From: Symbiodinium microadriaticum
Lineage: Eukaryota; Sar; Dinophyceae; Suessiales; Symbiodiniaceae
Reading direction: 5' to 3'
DNA: 64,000 nt
NCBI GenBank assembly: GCA_001939145.1
Contig: LSRX01000585.1
Coordinates: 337,645-401,644 of the forward strand
Position numbers and translations under genes: made by a program. The notes beneath the pieces are model-generated. The model was not told where the DNA came from. It worked only from the letters and a program-made list of their open reading frames with translations, and did not search any database. Below, in pieces: positions 50,523-58,898 of the stretch. Position 1 is the first letter of the stretch; every line of letters begins with the position of its first letter.

Positions 50523-52417
50523 GAGAGCTTCCAGGGTGCGGTGCCTCAGGGTTCCGGAAACGGCGGGTTTAGGCTAGCTGCTTTTTAAGGGGGACCTCTT
50601 TTGTCTCATATGTGGTGATATGCCGAAGAGTGGTGAGAGGTCATGGGTCTTGCACAGGGCGGAGGGCTTGTGCAAGAAGCAAGCGGCAGAAACGAACACC
50701 TACCCTCGAAAAGCGCATGCGCCTTTCTAAACCCTATAACCCTAAGGCTAAGACCTTCAACCTGCAAAGCACTCTCAGCATGTCTGCATCATCTTAGAGG
50801 GCTTCCTGCTGCGATGCCAGAGTTCTGGGGAACCCTTCACTGCTTTCGGTTGAGGGTTCCAGGTTTTCCAGGTCCTGCACTCTGCCCTTTCTGCCTCTGC
50901 GGTGCGATAACAAGACCATCGAACCAGGAACTCGAGGACTGGGATTGATTACTTACACACGGCAGCGGTGGCTTGCACTGAAGATCCATACGCTTACGGA
51001 AGCCGTTTCGGACCTTCGGAATCCTGATGTACGGCAGGGAAGCTCGGTAAACCAGCGTACTTGAAGAGATTTCGGTTTGGGGGCTTAACAAGCCTACTCA
51101 ACAAACGTAGTCATGCACTTCAATGGCCTGTAGCAGAAGTATCATTCTGCACTAAGCCTCTGGTAGAACGAGCACCAAAAAAACTCCAAACAGAACCCAT
51201 GCGCTAGGCCTACACCCTCCTGCGCAGCCTGAAAGTCTGCAAGCTCTGCGTCCGGTAATGACATAGGGGACAGGTTCCTGCGGCAAAGTTCGGTGTAAGG
51301 GCTGCCACAAGGGCTTCTATTACGGCGACGTCAGGTTTCGAGTTTGGGGGTTTCGGGCAGATGGAGATTTCTAGCGGCTTTTCGCTGCTTGCGAAAGAGA
51401 GTTCATAGGACTTCGCTCTTATTGGGAGTATCCGGGCCTTGAAACATCGTTGGGGTTGGGCTTTGGCTGCCGAGGTTTCAGGGCCCTCGCCTGCCATGCA
51501 AGCTCGCTCCCATTTAGGTCGGTTGACTTCCCGGATGCCACTGCAAACGAAACCACCAACCGGCTCTCCGCCCGCAAATCCCTACCATTGAAGTTGCCAC
51601 CTCCGCCCTCCGACCTTTGACATTCAAAGAGGAGCTGAAACAACGAATCGATGGCCCGTGGAAGCCCTGGCGCCTCTCTAAATAGGGAGCTTAACAATTC
51701 GAACAGGATGTTGGGGGCAGAGTACAAGTACAAGAAGGAGCCCCTTAGAAAGCACTGGTTGATGATTATCGAGGGCCTCTAACTGCAAACTCCACACTCG
51801 AGCCTTCGCTACGATAGACGCTCTAACCCTAAACCGCCTAAACCGTTCGAGTCCTAGCTACTTTAAAAACCCCAAACCCCGGCCTCAGTGGGCTTGCACC
51901 GACGTCAGTGCTAGCCCAAGAAGCGCCTCGCTGAAAGGCCACCTGCTTGCTTACAGGTTTAGGGTTTAGGGTTTAGGGTTTGCCTTGAGACCGGGCCTCG
52001 GGTTTGCTGATCATGGGGTATATATGGCTTATGGAGTTTAGGGTTACGGGGCGGTTGCGGGGCTAGGTTTTCGACAATGCTTCAGTCAGTCGTAAGAAAG
52101 CTCATCTCCTCAGAGAGTGCCAGATTCTAAAGAGACTAGAGCGTCTACCTGGGGCTGAGCATTCTTGGCAAGTTGGTGAACATGAACTTCTTCAGTCCAT
52201 GCGTGAACCAGGCAAGCCTGGTACACAAAGGGCCGTAAACCCTTCAGCCCCAAAAACCCAAACCCAAAACCATAAACCCTAAACCCCTAAACCCTGAACC
52301 TCAAACCCTTCAACTAAAGTCAAAACTGAAAGGCCGCCTTATCGAAGGAGATTTCCTTGTCTGACCGGGCCATATCTGCTGGGAAGAAACCAGGCCTTAG
52401 CCGCGGGGCTTAGGATT

Positions 52418-52520
52418 TGGGTAGTTCTCTAAATTAGGGTCCCTTTTGGGGGTCCTTTCTAGAAGGGTGCCGTCCTATGTTGGTGACCTAAAAAGGGACC
52501 CTAGTTTAGAGAACTACCCA
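52418..52520 (+). mobile_element. Hairpin element, GGGTAGTTCTC family, copy 2
   Basis: 103 bp; TGGGTAGTTCTCTAAATTAG on the left, its near-perfect complement (TTTAGAGAACTACCCA) on the right. Interior shares AAGGGTGCCGT and GACCTAAA words with the 50036 copy. No coding capacity. Confidence 0.7.
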
Positions 52521-52610
52521 TTTAGGGGAGGGATAAGAGTCGTTGGGAGCTCAGAAGGCTTTCGGGGAGGACCCTGTTGGATGAAGGATAAGTATTCGAG
52601 ATCGATCTTA

Positions 52611-52698
52611 CCCTAACCCCCCAGGTACCTACCATATAGGGCACTAGAGTCACTAGAGCCCCTAGGGCCCTATATAGTAGGTACCTGGGAGGTTAGGG
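52611..52698. mobile_element. Hairpin element, CAGGTACCTAC family
   Basis: 88 bp; arms CCCTAACC(T/C)CCCAGGTACC, continuing TAC(C/T)ATATAGGGC, pair almost perfectly over about 32 bases, leaving a loop of about 24 bases that itself holds CACTAGAG twice. Only one copy in the window. The arms start with a telomere-like CCCTAA. Confidence 0.6.
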
Positions 52699-52975
52699 TT
52701 AGTCACTCTTGATCTTTTTGAACCGAAGCGGATGTTGACATCCTCGGCTCCAGTCGATGCGCTGAGCTTCGCCACACATGGCTGTACAACTGCTTGACAC
52801 ACGTGAGTATACAACGCTACTCCTCGTATTTAGGCAAACAGGGTCGGGGTGCTGGAAACAAAATCAGAGGTGGCGGATGCAGCGATGAAGATGAAGGCCA
52901 GATGAAGGCAGAAGCGGGGGCAGAGGGGCGCATGATATCCGACAGCTACGATAGTGAGAAACATGAACGACATCA

Positions 52976-53062
52976 TCAACAGCAGCTTTCTTCTTCTTCT
53001 TCATGAACATCATCATCACCATCATCATCACAATCATCATCCCCATTGTCATCATCATCAAC
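52976..53062. repeat. (ATC)n trinucleotide run
   Basis: CTT then CATCAT runs give a poly-His reading on the plus strand and Met/Asp readings on the minus strand. Confidence 0.85.
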
Positions 53063-53642
53063 GTCATGACCAGTATGCAAATCAGGGGAATCGGGCCGGT
53101 GATGACGATGGTGTGATGGCGGTGATACCGCCGACGCATGCGATGATGCTTATGCGGATCCTCCTGCTGGCGGTGGCGTTGCTGGTGCTGCTTGTGCCGG
53201 CGGTTCAGGCTTGAAGGGCCCAGGATACCTCTCAACTACAACCCTTGCGTCTGCCCCATGCTGATACCTGAACGCTAATCCTTCAAACCCTGCGCGAACT
53301 CCTCAACCCCAAACCAGACGAACGCTGAGAGCTTGGAATCTTAAACGATACGTAGGGCATTGGCAGGTTGGGGCTGCCATCAACATGGAGAGCAAAGCCA
53401 AGATGCTCGGCCGCGGGCGAGAGCATAGCGTCCACTGCTACTCCAACCTGCGTTCCAGGATTCAAAACTCAACAAATCCACAGGAAACCAGGACTCTCAA
53501 AAGATCGTCACGGCGTGTCGCGCAACCCTATAAACCCTCAACCGAATTTTTGTGACTTCACGGCGCAGGGATCGCGAGGCTGACCATGCGAGTTCTGAGG
53601 CTTGGAGTTGAGGCACCGTCGCTACACGTGCATCCTATCCAG

Positions 53643-53702
53643 GGGTTTGGGGTTTAGGGTTTGGGGGTTTAGGGGTTTAGGGTTTTGGGTGTAGGGTTTA
53701 GA
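53643..53702 (+). repeat. TTTAGGG/TTTGGGG telomere-like block
   Basis: About seven units of TTTAGGG, TTTGGGG and TTTAGGGG. Confidence 0.85.
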
Positions 53703-54940
53703 TCGGCTGTTGGGATTTAGCCTTAGTTGCCATATTCATAAGCACAGAAACAGTGTAAAGCTTTCAGTTCTACAAGGGATCATGTTATCCCAAAAAGCTT
53801 AAAGTGCACTCACTCAGCTACTAAGTACAGTAGTGCTTGAAGATCTTGAGGAGGTTAGGGGTCGAGGCAACCCCCCCCCCCCACCCCCGCACGAAGACGC
53901 GGGCATCCTGGTGTTAGCACGACTTTGGGCGATGCAGTCTGGGGGCACATGGAGGGGAACTTTAAGGATCTGGCGGTCCCTTCGACCCGACGCGGCTGAA
54001 TGCTAGCAAGAGGGATGTTTATCACAACTACGGGTACTAAATTCAGGATCTGAACTCGGGACAGCAAGCCGGCCAACTACTACTGCCTTCAGCCTTATAC
54101 GGTCTTAAGCGCAGGGGCAGCCGAAAGCCTTACGGACCCTATAGACCATATGAAAGCTTCGGAAACTGAGGGGACTACTCGAATTGACCCCAAAGAGAAC
54201 CATTCACTGGACCCTAAACCCTAAACCTACCCTAGCCCCGTCCCCTTTAAAAAAACAGCAACCCGGGCAAGCCTCGAAGCAGCCGCACCTACCCCAACAA
54301 AGAGGTAAGCTCTAAGGCTCGGAGACGAAGTCAAAACGGCAGCGTCCAGGCAGCATGAGCCCACGAAGATTGGCGGGGGGGGTTTTTATTCTAGGGCTTC
54401 GGGTCTATATAGGGCTTGGTGTTTATACAAGACTTCGGGTCTATTATAGGGGCTTAAGCTTAAGGCGGTTTGGGGTCCCAGAAATCTTCGGGTAGGTTTA
54501 CAGTTTACATAGGCTAGGGTTTAGTGTATAGAACAGACTCTGCCAACCCGATTGCCCGAGGTGGGGCGCATGAACATCCAGAGCACCCTAGACGTCCTAC
54601 CCCCTAAGCCCTAAACCATAAACCCTGAACCCTCAACCCGGCACTCTGATCTAGGCCTAAAGCCCGTTTAGACCCCGGGCCCTACAACCTCAGCCAGTTT
54701 GGGGTTTTGGGCTTCGTGACACCCACTAGCGAAATCAGATTAGTTGGGCCCATACAACTTCGTTGGTTTAGGGTTGTGTGGTGTGTTACGGTGTATCCAA
54801 GCAACAACCAGACAAATTGCTGGGTGCGCGTGAGGACCCTAACCCCTTAATGACCAAGTGTCTCGCCTTGGTAAAAGTCGGAAAAATACACACAGCCCTG
54901 AGGCCTATCCGGATCCTCAGTTGCACTTACCCAGAGGGTC

Positions 54941-55069
54941 CCCATATCCATTATATATATATATATATTTATTTATTTATTTATATTTATTTATTTATAT
55001 ATACNCCCATATCCATTATATATATATATATATTTATTTATTTATTTATATTTATTTATTTATATATAC
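54941..55069. repeat. 64 bp exact duplication around a single N (TA/TTTA repeat)
   Basis: 54941-55004 and 55006-55069 are the same 64 bases (CCCATATCCATTA, then TA and TTTA runs), separated only by an N at 55005. Probably an unmerged assembly overlap. Confidence 0.9.
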
Positions 55070-55352
55070 TACCATTATGGAATTCGGTCCCAAAAAGACA
55101 TTCTTATTATGGATTTGGGCACCTAGTTCCCGAAATAATAGTACATATGGACCCTCCTGGCTATCTCGTTGGGACTACCTTGTTTCCTTGCCAACGGATC
55201 CTCACCAGAAGATTGGATAGCCAAGGATGTAACTTCTCTGGAGGGTACCGAAAACTCGAAACCCGGCCTTACACTCTGCGAGACCCTAAACCCTAAACCC
55301 TTAACTTCGCAGGAACGAGATCAGGAAATCATGCGTAGGAACCCTAAGCACC

Positions 55353-55475
55353 CTTAAGCTCCATGTGCCCATATAAAATACATATTAATATATAAACTAC
55401 TTAGGCCCCAAGAGGGCTCCTGTATAGGGACTCTTATGGCCTAAACATATACCATATAGGCACATGGAGCCTTAG
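55353..55475 (+). mobile_element. Hairpin element, GCTCCATGTGCC family
   Basis: Arms AGCTCCATGTGCCCATATA and TATAGGCACATGGAGCCTTA are inverted over about 20 bases; the interior holds ATACATATTAATATATAA and a GGCTCCTGTATAGGG word. A second, half copy lies at 56533-56573. Confidence 0.6.
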
Positions 55476-55488
55476 GAGGAGGGCAATG

Positions 55489-55580
55489 TAGGGGCCGTAA
55501 TAATTAGAATAAGGGTTCGGGGTAGGTCATAGTATAGTTATATTGACTTATGTTGGTCATTATTGAATGATTCCCACCTT
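55489..55580 (+). mobile_element. Hairpin element, TTTTGGGG-core family (diverged)
   Basis: TAGGGGCCGTAATAATTAG, AATAAGGGTTCGGGG and CATAGTATAGTTATATTGAC follow the order of the 41153 copy. It lies 14 bases after the 55353 element. The right arm is not clear. Confidence 0.45.
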
Positions 55581-56048
55581 AGTTCCTCACAGTTCCCTTC
55601 TAGTAATTTAGGTGCAGGGCTGCAAGCACCCCCAATCGATCGAGGCACTGGGAATCTCGAAGCCGAGCTCTTGCAATCCTAGGGCTTCAGGGTCGGGGCC
55701 CCAGGGCTTCGAGGTATTTAAGGGCTTAGGGTTTAGAGCTCATGGGGTTCAGGGCTGGGGATTCGGGGTTTGGGGTAAAAGGGTCACGCCGCAGAGTTTA
55801 CGGTTTCAGTGCTTCCGGATGCTTCCGGCTTAGCGCGTTGAGGGTTTCAGGGTTTCTAGAGGGCTGCATCTCCAAACTCCCCTCTTGCGGCGCAACAGTT
55901 TCCAGTCCAAGCCCTACGTAACCCTAAATCCCAGACCCTAAACCTTGGGGGCGAAGGCTGCGGCGGTGAAGTATCTGCCCAAACTGTAATCCAAAGGAGT
56001 TTGATATGCGGTCCTTAGTAAAACAAGGTAGGTTTTGAGTTGTTAGCT

Positions 56049-56072
56049 GTAGCAGCAGCAGCAGCAGCAGCC
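56049..56072. repeat. (AGC)n trinucleotide run
   Basis: Seven to eight AGC units. Confidence 0.9.
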
Positions 56073-56532
56073 GGATGCAACGTTGGCGTTTCGAGCCTGC
56101 AGTTCTCAGCTGTTGAGCTGATAGCCAAAGGGTGCAAAGGACACAGACGTACCAAAAATTTAGTTGGAGTTCACAAAAGCATCCATTGCGGCTGAAACGC
56201 AATTAGAGTGGTCTTTGCAAGAACCGGGCGATCTCTACTTTGTAGCGTTAAGTAGGTGTTGGGCTGTCTCTAACCTACCCATATATGCACGACCAAAGTC
56301 TGGTGCATGCATCCTCCCGCAGTCCACAACGATCTCGCCGAGCCCTAAACCGTAACCCGAACCCTGCGCCCTTTGTGGTCTGTCGAGGCTCGTCCGCGGA
56401 GGTCTGCGCAGGGTGCAGGCACGGGCCGCGACGGGGAGGAGGGCGAGCGTGGGAGAGGAGCCTGATGCAAGAAAAATATCTTCCATATGGCCCCTCTAAC
56501 TTCTCTAACCCAATCCCTTCAAGGGGGACCAA

Positions 56533-56573
56533 GGCCTAAGTATATACTGTATAGGCACATGGAGCCTTAGGGA
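56533..56573 (+). mobile_element. Half copy of GCTCCATGTGCC family
   Basis: GGCCTAAGTATATACTGTAT, then AGGCACATGGAGCCTTAGG, matches the right 40 bases of the 55353 element. The left arm is missing. Confidence 0.5.
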
Positions 56574-57654
56574 TTTAATTCAGGAGTTAGGTTTGCTATG
56601 GGATTTCGCGGATTACAGAGCTCAGCAGGTATATGGCCGGTCTCGCCTTTCTGCTTAAGCGGGTTGGGCTTTTAGAGTTTCGGCGCTCGCGCTCGGACAA
56701 TCCACGCGACGCATGTGGCTCGAGGTCTGTATTCGGGTCAAAATTGCTCCTAAAAAAATGCCGAAATGCAGGATCTCAAGGTTTAGGCTAGGCGTAAGGA
56801 TATTGAGCGCAGCAATGTGGCTTGGGTTCGACGATGGCTGCAGAAAGCATACAGAGGCTTCGAAGGTCGAGCTTAGCGAGCACGCCACCTCGCCTGTCTT
56901 TAAGACTGCGCTGTCCACGACGATTCAAGGTTGGGAGCATCGGGTCTTTCCACAGGTCCGTTTATCGGGCTTTGCTAGCCTTGACAGAGCTTAAGGACGG
57001 GATGTTGCAAGCGGCCCCAAACACTTGGCAAGTTTGGGAGTCCAAAGAACATCCCGGGGGGTGGCCACTGTCATTGGTTCAACGAGGGCTTCAGGAGGCC
57101 AACTCGCTCTGCGGGATGTGTGGCCAACGCTTTCGCTTAGCGGGGTTAAAAGAGATACCCAAATTCCCTAAACCCTAAACCCTATAACCCCTATACCCTA
57201 AATGAATTTGCTGCATCTGGTATTCAATGCCCCATGCTCCGAAGCCTCCAATCCCAGTACGGCCAAAAGGCCCAAAACCTGCACCCCAGGGCCCAATGAT
57301 TGGGAGTTGGGCTGACAAACTGATAGTAAGGCTTACTGTAGTAGGAATACAACGTCTGGAATTGCTCGGAACAAATTATGGTTGTGGGTCTTCCCGCCCC
57401 TGTGTACAGTACCCTAAACCCTGAAACATATCCAAGGTAAATAATATAACTTTCTTAGCAACCCATGTTATAACAAAATGAAAGTCGATTCCTAAGGAAC
57501 ACAGAGAAAAAGGAGCCCCTTAAAAGGAATCCTAAAAGGAATCCTTTAAAGGAACCCTTAAGGAATCCCAAAGCCAAGCTTTTTCCGTCTTGGAAAACCC
57601 GGAGCTCGGCTGTCCCTCCTCTCAACCAAAGAGGAGATCAAGCCAAGGGTTATA

Positions 57655-57722
57655 GAGTTTAGGGTTTAGGGTCTAGGTTTTAGGGGGTTTAGGGCTTTAG
57701 GGTTTAGGGTTTAGGGGTTTCG
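57655..57722 (+). repeat. TTTAGGG telomere-like block
   Basis: About eight units with GGTTTTAGGGGG variants; the last such block before the gene pair. Confidence 0.85.
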
Positions 57723-58435
57723 GTGCTACAGGTACCTCATGCTTCAAGGATCAAGGGACTTGCGAGGTATGGCGGTAAGGACCTTGATTATGGGTGTAGC
57801 TACCCTGCTTACTTGGTCCCGAAAGTCAACTCCAAAGAGGTGGTTTTCGTAATGTAAAGGAAGAGTCCTTCAGTAACGGGTAGTATGCTTTCAGGGATGG
57901 TTCCGATTCTAGAAGTTTGCTTCCGTCACCCGATTAGCCCCATCCCAAAGTCGGAAGGATGACCCCGCCCAAAAGCATCGAAAGTACTCACAGGGACTCA
58001 AATCGTGCGGGATGCTCACCTTCTCGGGATGAAATGGGATGACAGAAACAGTGGTTTGAAACAGCGAGTGCAAGAGCTGAAGCGCTGGAGGGCGAAAGTT
58101 CGAGGCCCTTTCTCAGCTCTTCGTCCGTGACCCTCTTGGCCCACCAGCAACTAACCTTAAGCTTATATGGCTGAGTCTAGGCCAGGTTGAGATTTAAAGC
58201 CAAAAGATGTTGGACCCTGCTCTTTCTGCTGCCAAAGATAGGTTGTCAGTGCTGGCCCTGGATAAAAATCTGATGCGATCGATGGGCCAGTTTTGTGGGG
58301 TTTTCGTTCAGGAAGCTGCCCTCAGGACAGAGACTGCCGAGTAGTGGGAGATCCCCTGCAAAGAACCCAGGCGCCCAAGTCCTTCACGATGTCACCGATC
58401 CGCTCTCCAGCTTTCATGTAGCCTTGGGGGGGTTA

Positions 58436-58528
58436 CCCATAAGCCCCTAAGTAGTTCTTTTCTTGTGGTTTATATTTAGAATCCTATAAGGTAATCCCAA
58501 GAAGAAACTATACTTAGGGGCCTGTGGG
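58436..58528. mobile_element. Hairpin element inserted at TA, filled site
   Basis: 93 bp between TA dinucleotides (58434-58435 and 58529-58530). Arms CCCATAAGCCCCTAAGTAG and the right-hand counterpart CTATACTTAGGGGCCTGTGG are inverted. The core, ATCCTATAAGGTAATCCCAA, is nearly the same as in the GTCTCC family, although the arms differ. The paralogous unit has the uninterrupted site at 61962-61965, flanked by the same TAGCCTTGG and AAGGCTTGCTG words, so this is an insertion (or a clean loss in the other unit). Confidence 0.75.
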
Positions 58529-58898
58529 TAAGGCTTGCTGAAAAAAGATCGCACGACCGTAGCGGCATGGAGGCCGCTAAGCTCGATTCGTAAAGCCTCT
58601 GTGCGCCCAGTGGAACCTAACCGCTCGCAATCAGCCTACAAGGACAGGCCCCTGAACCCAAAACAGCCTTCTCTCTGATTGTTTCCTCTCCAAGAGACCA
58701 CGTGCCAGGGTAATCGGACTAGCACTTGCAATGAAGCATGTGTTTACTTAGTCTACTAGTCCCGGCACGCAGAAATTCAAACGCGCCAACCACAGCATTA
58801 GCTGGGAACGCAATTGCAAAAGCTGTCTAGTTCAAAATTGGAATTAGGACAAGCCTTGGGCTCATCCTGTGTTGGCCCTAGCGGGCCTGGTTGGACCC

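Larger units (their letters stand above)
47350..52417. other. Gene-free stretch rich in TTTAGGG words
   Basis: Blocks of TTTAGGG occur at 48325-48415, 48640-48690, 48960-49070, 50468-50522 and 51955-51985, with CCCTAAA at 50285-50305 and 52265-52310. A plus-strand frame at 49254-49460 (68 codons) is hydrophobic in its middle but is not recognised. One hairpin element lies at 50036-50145. Confidence 0.5.
52521..58020. other. Gene-free stretch
   Basis: Outside the listed repeats and elements, frames of up to 123 codons occur, the longest driven by ATC triplets (52864-53235, minus). Those at 56822-57178 (plus) and 53855-54076 (minus) are unrecognised. A cluster of AAGGAATCCT-like words occurs at 57515-57575. 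I call no gene. Confidence 0.5.
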
